A stretch of DNA of 64,000 nt from an uncultured Brevundimonas sp. (GCF_947305955.1 NZ_CAMZFB010000005.1:1-64000); one strand, 5' to 3'; counted from the first letter of the stretch, positions 17,317-26,746 are shown. The notes: a model not told the origin generated them from the sequence alone. A program made the numbers and translations.

Positions 17317-18996
17317 GTGAACGACAAAAGCAAAATCCCCCAAGACCAATTGTCTTCCGAAGCCGTAGTCGCCGCTGCGGGCGAGGTCGCGAGCGACACG
17401 CCGCCGGCATCGACAGGCGTTGCCAAATCATCGGCCATTTTCGGCGGCATGACCCTGCTCAGCCGTCTGGCGGGCTTTGCGCGCGATGTGGTGGTGACGG
17501 CGGCGCTGGGCGCGTCGGCCGGTCCGGCGGCGGACGCCTATTATACGGCGCTGAACTTCCCCAATCTTTTCCGTCGCATCTTTGCCGAGGGGGCCTTTGC
17601 CGCCGCCTTCGTGCCCGCCTATTCGCGCCGCCTGAAGGCCGAAGGGCCGGACGCTGCCGATCAGGTGGCGACCGATGCGCTGGCTGTGCTGGCCACGATT
17701 ACCGTGGCTCTGACCATTGTCGCCCAGTTGGCGATGCCGTGGCTGATGGCCGCCATCAACATCGGCTTTCTGGATGATCCGCAGCGCTACAAGCTGGCGG
17801 TCATGCTGACCCAGATCACCATGCCCTATCTGCCCTGTATGGCGATTGCGGCATTGCTGTCGGGTGTTCTGAATGCGCGGGGCCGTTTTCTGGTGTCGGG
17901 TGCCTATCCGATCCTGCTGAACGTCATCATGCTGGCCGCGATCTGGCCGGTGAAGGGTGATCCGATCGCGACCTCGACCTTTGCCAGCTGGTCGGTCGTG
18001 GTGGCCGGTATCGCGCAGGCAGGCCTGTGCTGGTGGGCTGTACGCAAGGCGGGGGCCAATGTCCGCATCCGCCTGCCGCGCCTGACGCCAGCGGTGAAGG
18101 CCATCATCATCACCGCCATTCCAGCCGCCATCGGCAACAGCGCGACCCAGATCAACGTCTTTATCTCGGGCAACCTGTCCAGTCTGGTGAACGGGGGCCG
18201 GACGTGGCTGGCTACGGCGGATCGCCTGTATCAACTGCCCTTGGGTCTGGTGGGTGTGGCCATCGGTATCGCCCTGTTGCCCCGCCTGTCATCGGCGGTC
18301 GCCACGGCCAACAAGGGCGAGCAGCAGTCCTCGATGGACGAGGCCATGATCCTTTCCATGGCGCTGACCCTTCCGGCGGCCACGGCCCTGATGAGCATGC
18401 CGCTGTTGTTGGTCGAGGGGTTGTTCCTGCGGGACGCCTTCCTCGCCTATGACGCGCAAAATACGGCTGCGGCCCTGCTGCAGTTCGGCTGGGGTGTTCC
18501 GGCCTTTGTGCTGATCCGTGTTCTGGCACCCGCCTTTTATGCCCGTTCGGACAGCAAGACGCCGATGCGCTATGCGCTGGTGTCGGTTGTGGTCAATGCG
18601 GTGCTGGCTGTGGCGCTGTTCTTTGGCGGTATGGGCGTTTCGGGCATTGCTGCAGCCGTCAGTGCGGCGGCATGGGCCAATGCGCTTCTGCTGGCGGCCA
18701 AGCTGTGGCGTCACGACTATTACCGCCCCAGCAAGCACGCGATCGACCGCCTGGTCCGTATCTTGGTTTCCAGCATCGGCATGGGCGTGATTGTCGCTGG
18801 GTGCAGCCTGTTCCGTCCGTCGATCGAGGCCCCTATTGCCGATGTTCTGGCCATGGTGGGGACCGATCATGGCGTGAAGGAACTGGCCATGCTGCTGGTC
18901 GTGGCGCTGGGCGGCCTGTCCTATGTGGTTCTGGCCTTTGCGACCCGTGCGATCACGCCTCGCGATATCCGTCGCCTGCTACGCCGAGGTGCCTGA
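17317..18996 (+). CDS. murJ: Lipid II flippase MurJ (MviN)
   Basis: 559 residues, GTG start at 17317 with GAGGAG just upstream. After a soluble N-terminal extension of about 35 residues the MurJ signature appears: SSAIFGGMTLLSRLAGFARD, FPNLFRRIFAEGAFAAAFVP, followed by about 14 hydrophobic segments. MurJ flips the peptidoglycan precursor lipid II across the inner membrane. The charged Arg residues of the first helices (SRLAGFARD, LFRRIFAEG) that line the cavity in the family are present. The gene ends 18 nt inside the convergent gene at 18979-19500. Confidence 0.95.
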   Translation: MNDKSKIPQDQLSSEAVVAAAGEVASDTPPASTGVAKSSAIFGGMTLLSRLAGFARDVVVTAALGASAGPAADAYYTALNFPNLFRRIFAEGAFAAAFVPAYSRRLKAEGPDAADQVATDALAVLATITVALTIVAQLAMPWLMAAINIGFLDDPQRYKLAVMLTQITMPYLPCMAIAALLSGVLNARGRFLVSGAYPILLNVIMLAAIWPVKGDPIATSTFASWSVVVAGIAQAGLCWWAVRKAGANVRIRLPRLTPAVKAIIITAIPAAIGNSATQINVFISGNLSSLVNGGRTWLATADRLYQLPLGLVGVAIGIALLPRLSSAVATANKGEQQSSMDEAMILSMALTLPAATALMSMPLLLVEGLFLRDAFLAYDAQNTAAALLQFGWGVPAFVLIRVLAPAFYARSDSKTPMRYALVSVVVNAVLAVALFFGGMGVSGIAAAVSAAAWANALLLAAKLWRHDYYRPSKHAIDRLVRILVSSIGMGVIVAGCSLFRPSIEAPIADVLAMVGTDHGVKELAMLLVVALGGLSYVVLAFATRAITPRDIRRLLRRGA

Positions 18997-19500
18997 GTTC
19001 AGCAGGATCAGGGCTTCAATGCCCTGTTTGAATTCCAGTGGATTTGACGGACCGTTGGTGGCGGCGATAGCCGCCGCCAGCGGTCCATCCATAACCTTGA
19101 ACAGGCTGAGCAGGGCGCGGCGATAGAGGGGCCAGCCGCGACGGATGGCACGCCCGCGATAGGGATGGACGCTGTTGGCCGAATAGAGCGCCGTCTTGAT
19201 CGCCATCATCTTGAAGCGCAGCACCGCCGGATCGATCACCTTGGCCGCGCTGCTGGACAGCGAGAAGTCCACCAGTTGCAACTGGCGGATCAGTTCCTTG
19301 GTGTCGTCGCGGGCCACGCGCAGGCCTGCCACAAAGGCTTCGTCCAGATGGTAGTCCAATACATCGGGACCATCGCTCAATATCAGGTCGCGCCGATATT
19401 CCTGAACCTCGTCGAACAGGACCAGCAGCAGACGCAGCATGCGCTCGAATGCGACGGTTGCGCTGAAACCTTCTGCGGGGGTGACGTCGAATTCGTCCAA
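18979..19500 (-). CDS. Hypothetical helical protein
   Basis: 173 residues, largely helical, without signal peptide or clear membrane segment: TVAFERMLRLLLVLFDEVQE, YHLDEAFVAGLRVARDDTKE, FKMMAIKTALYSANSVHPYR and LSLFKVMDGPLAAAIAATNG. I do not recognise a family. The start follows a 257-nt divergent region shared with trpS. The 3' end overlaps the 3' end of murJ by 18 nt in convergent orientation, so the two cannot share a terminator outside coding sequence. Base use is like the neighbours. Function unknown. Confidence 0.75.
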   Translation of the reverse strand: MDEFDVTPAEGFSATVAFERMLRLLLVLFDEVQEYRRDLILSDGPDVLDYHLDEAFVAGLRVARDDTKELIRQLQLVDFSLSSSAAKVIDPAVLRFKMMAIKTALYSANSVHPYRGRAIRRGWPLYRRALLSLFKVMDGPLAAAIAATNGPSNPLEFKQGIEALILLNSGTSA

Positions 19501-19757
19501 GGCAGTCTCCGATCGCGGCTAAGCTATATTCGTATAACGTAGATATCCTAACCTGAAGCTTTGTTCCCTTCATCTGGTGACCAAGCAGCGGTTGCTCTTG
19601 GCGGCACGAAGGGATAAGCCACAGCCCATGCTCCGTGGATTGCCCCGTATGACAGGACGATGGCGCGGCTGATTGATTTCAGCTGGCCCTGTGCCTGTTG
19701 CTGCCTGATGGGCAGCGCCCACGCCTTTCCGATCGCCTTTCGTCCAGAGCTTTCCCT

Positions 19758-20795
19758 ATGACTGACCAAACTCCGGCCCCTTACACTGGCCCGCGCCGCG
19801 TCCTGTCCGGCATTCAGGCTTCCGGTGCGCTGCACCTCGGTAACTACCTCGGCGCGCTGAAGCGTTTCGTCGAGATGCAGGACGCCGGTGCGCCCTGCTA
19901 CCTGTTCGTGGCCGACATGCACGCCATCACCGTGTGGCAGGATCCGGACAAGCTGACCGCCCAGACGCGCGAGATCGCCGCGGCCTATCTGGCGGCGGGC
20001 CTCGATCCGGACAAGTCGGTCATCTTCCCGCAATCGGCTGTGCCCGAGCACGCCGAACTGGCCTGGATTTTCAACTGCGTCGCCCGCCTCGGCTGGCTGG
20101 ACCGCATGACCCAGTTCAAGGAAAAGTCGGGCAAGCACAAGGAACGCTCCTCGGTCGGCCTCTACACCTATCCGGTGCTGCAGGCCGCCGACATCCTCCT
20201 GTACAAGGCGACCGAGGTTCCGGTCGGCGAGGACCAGAAGCAGCACCTCGAGCTGACCCGCGACATCGCCCAGAAGTTCAACAACGACTTCGGCGTGCCG
20301 AACTTCTTCCCGCAGCCGGAGCCGATGATCCAGGGTCCGGCCACGCGCGTCATGTCCCTGCGTGACGGCTCGGCCAAGATGTCCAAGTCCGACCCGTCGG
20401 ACCTGTCGCGCATCAACCTGACCGACGACGCCGACACCATCGCCAACAAGATCAAGAAGGCCAAGTCGGACATGGACGTGCTTCCGTCCGAGGTCGAAGG
20501 TCTGGACGGTCGCCCCGAGGCCAAGAACCTTGTGGCCATCTACGCCGCGCTGTCGGGCACCAGCCGCGAGGCTGTTCTGGCCGAGTTCGGCGGTCAGGGC
20601 TTTGGTGCCTTTAAGCCCAAGCTGTCGGAACTGGCTGTGACCTCGCTGTCGCCGGTGACGTCGGAAATGCGCCGTCTGCTGAACGAGACGGCCGAGATCG
20701 ACCGCGTTCTGGCCAAAGGCGCTGCCCAAGCCCGCGAAGTCGCCGCTCCGGTGGTGGCCGAGGTCAAGAAGATCGTCGGCTTCTGGCAGGGCTGA
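19758..20795 (+). CDS. trpS: Tryptophanyl-tRNA synthetase
   Basis: 345 residues from ATG at 19758 (an in-frame TTG/ATG further up gives an unlikely leader). Class I synthetase: the HIGH-type motif is HLGN (residues 26-29) in [15 protein letters not shown], and the KMSKS motif is [30 protein letters not shown] and [16 protein letters not shown] are the usual TrpRS core. It charges tRNA-Trp in the cytoplasm. About 250 nt of non-coding sequence lies upstream and holds its promoter; a GNAT gene follows after 20 nt. Confidence 0.97.
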   Translation: MTDQTPAPYTGPRRVLSGIQASGALHLGNYLGALKRFVEMQDAGAPCYLFVADMHAITVWQDPDKLTAQTREIAAAYLAAGLDPDKSVIFPQSAVPEHAELAWIFNCVARLGWLDRMTQFKEKSGKHKERSSVGLYTYPVLQAADILLYKATEVPVGEDQKQHLELTRDIAQKFNNDFGVPNFFPQPEPMIQGPATRVMSLRDGSAKMSKSDPSDLSRINLTDDADTIANKIKKAKSDMDVLPSEVEGLDGRPEAKNLVAIYAALSGTSREAVLAEFGGQGFGAFKPKLSELAVTSLSPVTSEMRRLLNETAEIDRVLAKGAAQAREVAAPVVAEVKKIVGFWQG

Positions 20796-20815
20796 TCCCC
20801 GGGGCACATTCCGGA

Positions 20816-21496
20816 ATGAACGGTCATCCTCTTGATCGTGTGGTGCACAGCGCCCTGACGTCTTCGCGCCAGTCGCATCTGGCTGTGCGCGAGGGCGGGG
20901 CGCTGCGCATGGCTGCGGGCTATGGCGTGTTCGTGGCGGTCGATGATCCGGCCCGTACCGATGACGTGCGCCGCCTGCCGGTGCCGGAAGGCAAGCTGGT
21001 GTCGGTCGAGGCACTGGCCCAGCCCCTGCCGGAAGGCTTCCGTCTGGAGAAGGAAGCCGTGCTTTTGCAGATGACGCTGACGGCGCTGAAGTCCGGCAAG
21101 GTGCGCGATATCCGCATTGAAAAGCTGGGCGATGCCGATGCGGAACAGATGTTGGCCTTGGCCATACTGACCGAGCCTGGCCCCTTCTTTGCCAACACCC
21201 ACCGTCTCGGCGACTTCTACGGCGTGAAGGAAGAGGGCCGCCTGCTGGCCATGGCGGGCGAGCGGATGAAGCCCGACGGCTTTACCGAGGTGTCCGGCGT
21301 CTGTGTCCATCCCGATGCCCAAGGGCGGGGTCTGGCGGCGGCTGTGATGCGGCAGGTGATCGAGGCCATCGTCGCGCGGGGCGAGACGGTCTTCCTGCAT
21401 TCCTATGACCACAACGATCGCGCCATCGCCCTTTATGAAGGGCTGGGTTTCAGCGTGCGCGCGCCGATGAAGATGCGGACGCTGGTGCCGCTCTAG
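20816..21496 (+). CDS. GNAT-family acetyltransferase (FR47-like)
   Basis: 226 residues. The N-terminal 110 residues form a domain of their own with no clear motif. The C-terminal half is a GNAT fold: VSGVCVHPDAQGRGLAAAVM carries the acetyl-CoA pyrophosphate loop (QGRGLA), and 'HSYDHNDRAIALYEGLGFSV' is the closing beta4-alpha4 signature. Substrate cannot be predicted. It follows trpS by 20 nt and probably shares its transcript. It overlaps the convergent hydrolase gene by 4 nt. Confidence 0.88.
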   Translation: MNGHPLDRVVHSALTSSRQSHLAVREGGALRMAAGYGVFVAVDDPARTDDVRRLPVPEGKLVSVEALAQPLPEGFRLEKEAVLLQMTLTALKSGKVRDIRIEKLGDADAEQMLALAILTEPGPFFANTHRLGDFYGVKEEGRLLAMAGERMKPDGFTEVSGVCVHPDAQGRGLAAAVMRQVIEAIVARGETVFLHSYDHNDRAIALYEGLGFSVRAPMKMRTLVPL

Positions 21497-22233
21497 GCGA
21501 TCCGGTTCAGGAAGCCCTCGAAACGCGCCAGCATTTCCAAAGTGCTTTCGGGATTGTGCTTCATCGGGCCGTTGCTGGTCGGCTCGTCAAAGGCATGGGT
21601 GCCTTCGCCGATCCAGCTTTCGACCGTACTGCCATTGGCGCGGATGGCGTCGTTGACCCTTTCCGCATTGCGCACGGTGGTCAGGTGGTCGCGGCTACAG
21701 GTCACCGCATAGACATCCGTCTTCATCCGCCACGGCTTCATCCGGTTGCGGGCCAGAAAGCCGACATAGGCATAGGCCAGCCAGACACCGGCGGGGGCGG
21801 GCAAGCGGTGCTGACCCGCATCCTTCAGCCCAAGGGTGCCATCCTCAAGCTCGCTGGCCATCAGCTCCATGATCGACCAGCCGCCGTGGGACCAGCCGCC
21901 AAGAACGATCTTGCAGGCATCGACATCGGGCCGTGCCGCTACGCCATGCCACGCGGCCAAAAGGTCGCCCGCACGGTCCAGACCATTGAACATCACATTG
22001 GTGCAGACCGTGAGCAGGGTGCGAAGCCGCGTCCACCCGCGCGGGCCATAGCTGTCGACGATAAAGGCGCGCCAGCCCGCCGCTTTTGCCACCTCGGCAT
22101 AGCGCGGCAGGTGGCTGCGCAAACCACCACAGCCATGGAACAGAAGCACAGCCGGACGCGGCAGATCGTCGTCAGGTCCGACAACGATCACATGCGGTTC
22201 AAGGGCGGCCCAACGGCTGGCAAGCGTATCCAT
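21493..22233 (-). CDS. Dienelactone-hydrolase-like alpha/beta hydrolase
   Basis: 246 residues from ATG at 22233; a GTG at 22308 in the same frame would lie inside the PadR palindrome and adds an unlikely N-terminus, so I prefer the inner ATG although its ribosome site is weak. The fold is that of the dienelactone hydrolase branch: PAVLLFHGCGGLRSHL (oxyanion region), nucleophile Ser115 in LGGWSHGGW, and His in EGTHAFDEP near the end. The physiological substrate is unknown. It is divergent from the padR-like gene with the palindrome between them. Confidence 0.8.
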   Translation of the reverse strand: MDTLASRWAALEPHVIVVGPDDDLPRPAVLLFHGCGGLRSHLPRYAEVAKAAGWRAFIVDSYGPRGWTRLRTLLTVCTNVMFNGLDRAGDLLAAWHGVAARPDVDACKIVLGGWSHGGWSIMELMASELEDGTLGLKDAGQHRLPAPAGVWLAYAYVGFLARNRMKPWRMKTDVYAVTCSRDHLTTVRNAERVNDAIRANGSTVESWIGEGTHAFDEPTSNGPMKHNPESTLEMLARFEGFLNRIA

Positions 22234-22287
22234 GAGGATCACATAGGCGGAACGCACCCCGATAAAAAGGGACTTGCGCAATGTTAG

Positions 22288-22325
22288 TTTCGATATATCT
22301 ATATGCACGATGAGATATATCGAAA
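22288..22325. promoter_or_regulatory. Perfect 13-bp palindrome, likely PadR operator
   Basis: TTTCGATATATCT (22288-22300) and AGATATATCGAAA (22313-22325) are exact inverted copies around a 12-nt spacer. It lies in the divergent region between the hydrolase and the PadR-type regulator, ending about 15 nt before the preferred PadR start. Long A/T-rich dyads with ATAT cores are typical operators of PadR repressors, which often control themselves. Confidence 0.75.
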
Positions 22326-22339
22326 TGGAAATGAAAAGA

Positions 22340-22948
22340 ATGAGACACCAACATCGCGGTTGGAAGAATGAAGACGCAATGGGCTGCGAAGGTCGCGGCC
22401 ATCACGGGCACGGCCCTCGCGGCCATGGCGACCGGAGCATGCGCGGCAAACCCCATGGACCGGACGATGGCCGTATGCGCCGCGGACCGGGGGGCGGCGG
22501 TCGCCTGTTCGAACACGGTGCCATGCGCTGGCTCCTGCTGTCGCTGATCGCGCAAAAGCCGTCGCACGGCTATGAACTGATCAAGGCGATCGAGACCCGT
22601 ATGGCAGGCGTCTATGCGCCGAGCCCGGGTGTGATCTATCCCAGCCTGTCGCTGCTGGAAGATATGGGTGCGGTCAGCATCTCCATCGAAGGCGGCAAGA
22701 AGCTTTACGCCATCACCGAAGAGGGCCAGCGCCTGCTGGAAGAAAACGCCGAGGTGCTGGGCCGTATCGATGCACGGATGGAGGCCATGAAGGGCCACGG
22801 CGGCCGACCGCCCGAAATCCGCGAGGCGGTGGACGGTTTCAAACACGCCCTTCGTCAAAGGCTGGGCACCGAACCGCTGGAAACGGAAGAGATGGAGCGG
22901 CTCGTCGCCATCATCCGCGAAGCCACGGACAAGATTTCCGGAGCCTAA
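22340..22948 (+). CDS. PadR-family transcriptional regulator with His/Gly/Arg-rich N-terminus
   Basis: 202 residues from ATG at 22340 (GGAA upstream); in-frame starts at 22325, 22331 and 22379 are also possible. Residues 1-55 are low in hydrophobics and rich in His, Gly and Arg (such as GHHGHGPRGHG). The winged-helix domain follows: MRWLLLSLIAQKPSHGYELI, PSPGVIYPSLSLLEDMGAVS and GGKKLYAITEEGQRLLEENA. A C-terminal helix (EEMERLVAIIREATDKI) should mediate dimerisation. It probably represses its own promoter through the 13-bp palindrome. The His-rich segment could bind metal, an inference. A clear terminator follows. Confidence 0.88.
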   Translation: MRHQHRGWKNEDAMGCEGRGHHGHGPRGHGDRSMRGKPHGPDDGRMRRGPGGGGRLFEHGAMRWLLLSLIAQKPSHGYELIKAIETRMAGVYAPSPGVIYPSLSLLEDMGAVSISIEGGKKLYAITEEGQRLLEENAEVLGRIDARMEAMKGHGGRPPEIREAVDGFKHALRQRLGTEPLETEEMERLVAIIREATDKISGA

Positions 22949-22964
22949 GCAAGGCAAAAGGAAA

Positions 22965-22993
22965 GGCGCTGTGATCCCTCACAGCGCCTTTTT
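22965..22993 (+). terminator. Intrinsic terminator after the PadR gene
   Basis: Perfect 10-bp stem GGCGCTGTGA / TCACAGCGCC with a 4-nt loop, followed by TTTTT at 22989-22993, starting 17 nt after the padR stop. Confidence 0.92.
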
Positions 22994-22999
22994 AGTTTT

Positions 23000-23041
23000 G
23001 TTGCTAACGCTCGCCCCGCGGGGGCTCGCTGCTTGAGCAAC
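23000..23041 (-). repeat. Structured motif copy A (3' of purH)
   Basis: Read on the minus strand: outer stem GTTGCT / AGCAAC, 10-nt linker CAAGCAGCGA, inner stem GCCCC / GGGGC with loop CGC, 7-nt linker GAGCGTT. The same architecture with the same linker lengths recurs at 54976-55021 and 60248-60285. This copy begins 75 nt past the purH stop, in the sense direction of purH. Confidence 0.75.
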
Positions 23042-23065
23042 GGTTTGCACCGCCACCCATCAACA

Positions 23066-23106
23066 GGCCGCGCGGGTCGAAAAGGCGGAGCCTTTTGACC
23101 GCGGCC
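23066..23106 (-). repeat. Long hairpin downstream of purH
   Basis: GGCCGC at 23066 pairs with GCGGCC at 23101-23106, and inside it GGTC pairs with GACC and AAAAGGC with GCCTTTT around a 3-nt loop, with small bulges. There is no T-run on either side, so a classical terminator is doubtful. It begins 10 nt after the purH stop and precedes motif copy A on the same transcript. It may be a dispersed palindromic repeat or a 3'-end stabiliser. Confidence 0.6.
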
Positions 23107-23115
23107 CACTAAAAA

Positions 23116-24720
23116 TTAGTGTCGGAAGACACGCGTGCCTGTGAAGACCATGGCGATGCCCTTTTCGTCGGCAGCCTTGATGACTTCGTCGTCGCGGATG
23201 GAGCCACCCGGCTGGATGACGCAGGTCGCGCCCGCGGCGATGGCTTCCAAGAGGCCGTCGGCGAACGGGAAGAAGGCTTCCGAAGCACAGGCCGAACCTT
23301 CGGCCAGCGAAACGTTGAGGCCCTTGGCCTCACCGGCTTCCTTGGCGCGGATGGCGGCGATGCGGGCGCTGTCGCGGCGGTTCATCTGGCCTGCGCCGAT
23401 GCCGGCGGTCTGGCCGTCCTTGGCATAGACGATGGCGTTGGACTTTACGTGCTTGGCGACGGTGAAGGCGAACAGCATGTCCTCGATTTCCTTCTCGGTC
23501 GGCTGACGCTTGGTCACGACCTTCAGGTCCGAAGGCTTGAGGTTCGACTGGTCGCGCGACTGCACGAGGAAGCCACCGGCAACCGAGCGGAAGACGTTGC
23601 CTTCGGCGTGCGGGTCCGGCAGGCCGTCCGTGATCAGCAGGCGCAGGTTCTTCTTGGCGGCAAACACGGCCTTGGCCGCATCGTCGGCACCCGGGGCGAT
23701 GACCACTTCGGTGAAGATTTCGGTGATGGCCTTGGCGGCCTCTTCGGTCAGCGGACGGTTGACGGCGATCACGCCACCGAAGGCCGAGACGGCATCGCAC
23801 TCCAGAGCGCGGGCATAGGCTTCGGCAAGGTCCTTGCCGACGGCCACGCCGCACGGGTTGGCGTGCTTGACGATGACGCAGGCGGGTTCCTTGAACTCGG
23901 CCACCAGCTCATAGGCGGCATCGGCGTCGGCGATGTTGTTGTAGCCCAGTTCCTTGCCCTGGATTTGCTCGGCATAGGCCACGCCCGGGCGCTTCTCGCC
24001 GGTGCGGTAGAAGCTGCCGGTCTGGTGCGGGTTTTCACCGTAACGCAGGGTCTGGGCCAGTTCGCCGGCGATCGACTTGCGCGCAGGGGCGGCGTCTTCC
24101 AGCTGACCTGCGAACCACGATGACACAGCGGCGTCATAGGCGGCGGTGCGGGCAAAGGCGCGGGCGGCGAGCTTCTTGCGCAGGTCCAGCGAGGTCGAGC
24201 CGTCGGCTTTGAGGGCCTCGACGATCATGTTGATGCTCTCGGCATCGACAGCGACCGCGACGTGGCCGTGGTTCTTGGAGCCCGAACGGATCATGGCCGG
24301 ACCGCCGATGTCGATGTTCTCGATGGCGGCTTCAAATCCACCGCCGGATTCAACGGTCTTCTCAAACGGATAGAGGTCGATCCAGACGATATCGATGGCA
24401 CCGATGTTGTGCTCGGCCATGGCTACGGCGTGGGTCGGGGCGTTGCGCACGCCCAGCAGGCCACCGTGCACGATCGGGTGCAGGGTCTTGACGCGGCCGT
24501 CCATCATTTCCGGGAAACCGGTCAGGTCCGCCACATCCTTCACCGGCAGGCCAAAGCTCGCGATGGCGGCCTTGGTGCCGCCGGTCGAAACCAGTTCGAC
24601 GCCGAGATCGTGCAGGGTGCGGGCCACCTCTTCCAGTCCGGTCTTGTCGGACAGGGAGATCAGGGCGCGCGCAGGGGCGACCGCGTTAGGGGCGGGTGGA
24701 AAATCGGGAGCGGCGGGCAT
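23116..24720 (-). CDS. purH: Bifunctional AICAR transformylase / IMP cyclohydrolase
   Basis: 534 residues from ATG at 24720; a longer frame to 24771 gives an atypical N-terminus. The N-terminal IMP cyclohydrolase domain starts [20 protein letters not shown] with [20 protein letters not shown] and [20 protein letters not shown]. The C-terminal AICAR formyltransferase domain has [10 protein letters not shown]-type sequence, [17 protein letters not shown] (catalytic Lys-His) and, at the end, [20 protein letters not shown] and [14 protein letters not shown]. It catalyses the last two steps to IMP. Two hairpins (23066-23106 and 23000-23041) follow its stop. The heparinase-like and rpe genes lie upstream on the same strand but are separated by a terminator. 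Confidence 0.97.
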   Translation of the reverse strand: MPAAPDFPPAPNAVAPARALISLSDKTGLEEVARTLHDLGVELVSTGGTKAAIASFGLPVKDVADLTGFPEMMDGRVKTLHPIVHGGLLGVRNAPTHAVAMAEHNIGAIDIVWIDLYPFEKTVESGGGFEAAIENIDIGGPAMIRSGSKNHGHVAVAVDAESINMIVEALKADGSTSLDLRKKLAARAFARTAAYDAAVSSWFAGQLEDAAPARKSIAGELAQTLRYGENPHQTGSFYRTGEKRPGVAYAEQIQGKELGYNNIADADAAYELVAEFKEPACVIVKHANPCGVAVGKDLAEAYARALECDAVSAFGGVIAVNRPLTEEAAKAITEIFTEVVIAPGADDAAKAVFAAKKNLRLLITDGLPDPHAEGNVFRSVAGGFLVQSRDQSNLKPSDLKVVTKRQPTEKEIEDMLFAFTVAKHVKSNAIVYAKDGQTAGIGAGQMNRRDSARIAAIRAKEAGEAKGLNVSLAEGSACASEAFFPFADGLLEAIAAGATCVIQPGGSIRDDEVIKAADEKGIAMVFTGTRVFRH

Positions 24721-24849
24721 GGCGACGTCCGTAACAGCTAGGAGCAGAGGAGATGGCGCGGCCTCTAGCACCGGTATGTGATGCCGTCACCCCTTGGGCG
24801 GCCAGGAAGGCGGCGGGGGCCATGCCTGTCGATGCAAGCCGCGCAGAAG

Positions 24850-24890
24850 AAAGGCCGCAAACCCTTGTGTGGCGGGCATTGCGGCCTTTT
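24850..24890 (-). terminator. Intrinsic terminator after the rpe-heparinase unit
   Basis: Perfect 11-bp stem AAAGGCCGCAA / TTGCGGCCTTT around an 18-nt loop. The minus-strand exit reads TTTCTTCT, and the plus-strand exit reads TTTTCAG. It lies 57 nt past the stop of the heparinase-like gene and before the purH start. Confidence 0.8.
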
Positions 24891-24946
24891 CAGTCTCGGC
24901 GGCTGTCATGGAAAATTCATCCGGAGACGGATGGCCCGACGCCCGA

Positions 24947-26746
24947 TCACTCCTCGGCGGCGGGGGCCAGTTTCCAGCGGATCTTGGTTTCCGCATCGGT
25001 ACGGGCCGAGCCACGCACCACGATTTGCAGCGAGCGGCGGGTCAGGCCGTCATCGATATGGACGGCGGTTTCGATGGCGATATCGGGACCGTCGCTACGG
25101 AACCACCAGCCCTTGCCCGAAGGGCCGCGCAACAGGATGGAGCGGCGGTCGCGGGCGAGGCTTGCCTGAACCTCGGGGTCCAGCTGGAAGCGCAGGGCAT
25201 AGGGGGCCGCGATCCGTCCGACTTCCTGATCCCCTTCGCCGGGGCGCAGGCATTCCTCGGCGCGGATTTCGTCGCAGGTCTGGTCGATATAGATGCGGCG
25301 CATGTGCTTGAGCCCATACAGCGGCATCCACCCGTCATGCTCGACTTCCAGCCAGATGGCGGTGTCCGTCTGCTGATGGTCGCGCGTGATGGTCATCGGC
25401 TCGGAGATCAGCCGCGGGCCCAGAAGCTCGGCCTTCCAGCCGGACAGCGGCTCGCCGATCGGGCGTTCGCCCAGCGTCAGGGTCGAGGCCCCAGCCGAGA
25501 GGCGAAGGGCGTGGCGATCCGACGAGCGCGGCGTCCAGCCTGCCGAGGTGAACAGGCGATCCTTGCCGCCCACGACCTCGATAGCAGCCGGTTGACCGCA
25601 GGCAGTGGTGGCCCACGGGCCCGCCGCCGGACCTTCGACGTCCAGCATCAGTGTCAGTTGGGGCGATGACACACGCACAATGCCGCCGACCACGCTGGCG
25701 GGCGGGGGCGCAGGCTCGTCATCATGGGCGCGCGCCGCCTGAACCCGCTCGCGGGTCGAGGGGCCGCCGCCTTGGAAGATGGCCAGACGCTTGTCGGGCA
25801 GGACCTGACTGCGAAGCGCGATGGTCAGGCGCGAAATGGCCTCGGCCACGGCGGGCGGCGTGGGCACGGAAATCTGCGCCAGCGCATCGTCCAGCGTCAG
25901 CAGGTCGAGCAGCAGTTCCATACCCAGTTCCGGTGCGCGCGAGGCATGGGCTCCGTCCTCGCGGATGGACTGGTCCAGAGCCTGAGGCAGCTTTTTGAGC
26001 GCCTTGTTCCTGAGCTTTTCACCGATAGGGCCGGTGAGGGTGCAGCCCGCGATCGCGGCAGCGACCAGACGCTCGGCCCTTCCTCGCGCCCCGAAAGGTG
26101 GGCGCAGCAGCTGGCGGGTCTGGCGGGCCAGGGTATCGGCCAGCTTCTGGGCGTCGGGTGCGTCTGCTGCCGCGGCCAGCCGCTTGGCGGCACAGGCCAG
26201 ATTATAGACGCGGCGGGACAGGACTTCGGGCGACCACGAAAAGGGCGACCACTGTGAAAACGTGTTCAGCCAGCCCATGACCATGGCCAGAGCGTCGCGG
26301 GTGCCGCGCTCGCCCTGTTCGAGCATGATCGGGAGCCAGTTGAAGCTGTGCAGTTCAACGGCAAAGGCGCGGGTCGGCGTGGGCTGTTCCCACATCTGGC
26401 GCGGGTCGTCGGACTCGAGCGTCAGCCCCAGAAGCGTCAGCTTGCCGCCCAGCAGCGGGCGCGCCGTTTCTTTGGGAACGGGGCGGAAATCCTTGGGCGT
26501 GATGGCAAAGGTCTGGCCATTGGCACCGCCCAGCGTCAGGCCGTAACCCGGCAGGCCATAGAGTTCGACCCACAGCTGACGCGACAGCAGCGCCTTGGCG
26601 ATGGCCCCCATCAGGGCCGGAGAGGTGCGCTGGCTACCGTGTGTGGGCAGGGGCGTGCGGACGGGCGCACCCTTCAGACCGGGGATGTGGCCTTCGGAGA
26701 GGGGGGTCTCGCTATCGCGCGGGGCGAAGGGGCCGATAGGCTTCAT
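24947..26746 (-). CDS. Heparinase II/III-family protein
   Basis: 599 residues. The N-terminal two thirds is an alpha/alpha-toroid-like helical region with WEQPTPTRAFAVELHSFNWL and RDALAMVMGWLNTFSQWSPF; the C-terminal part is a beta-sandwich with WTPRSSDRHALRLSAGASTL, WLEVEHDGWMPLYGLKHMRR and RDRRSILLRGPSGKGWWFRS. This is the heparinase II/III-like protein found next to purH and rpe in many alphaproteobacteria. No signal peptide is visible, which is odd for a polysaccharide lyase. The ATG overlaps the rpe stop by 4 nt (coupling). Substrate and role unknown. Confidence 0.85.
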   Translation of the reverse strand: MKPIGPFAPRDSETPLSEGHIPGLKGAPVRTPLPTHGSQRTSPALMGAIAKALLSRQLWVELYGLPGYGLTLGGANGQTFAITPKDFRPVPKETARPLLGGKLTLLGLTLESDDPRQMWEQPTPTRAFAVELHSFNWLPIMLEQGERGTRDALAMVMGWLNTFSQWSPFSWSPEVLSRRVYNLACAAKRLAAAADAPDAQKLADTLARQTRQLLRPPFGARGRAERLVAAAIAGCTLTGPIGEKLRNKALKKLPQALDQSIREDGAHASRAPELGMELLLDLLTLDDALAQISVPTPPAVAEAISRLTIALRSQVLPDKRLAIFQGGGPSTRERVQAARAHDDEPAPPPASVVGGIVRVSSPQLTLMLDVEGPAAGPWATTACGQPAAIEVVGGKDRLFTSAGWTPRSSDRHALRLSAGASTLTLGERPIGEPLSGWKAELLGPRLISEPMTITRDHQQTDTAIWLEVEHDGWMPLYGLKHMRRIYIDQTCDEIRAEECLRPGEGDQEVGRIAAPYALRFQLDPEVQASLARDRRSILLRGPSGKGWWFRSDGPDIAIETAVHIDDGLTRRSLQIVVRGSARTDAETKIRWKLAPAAEE

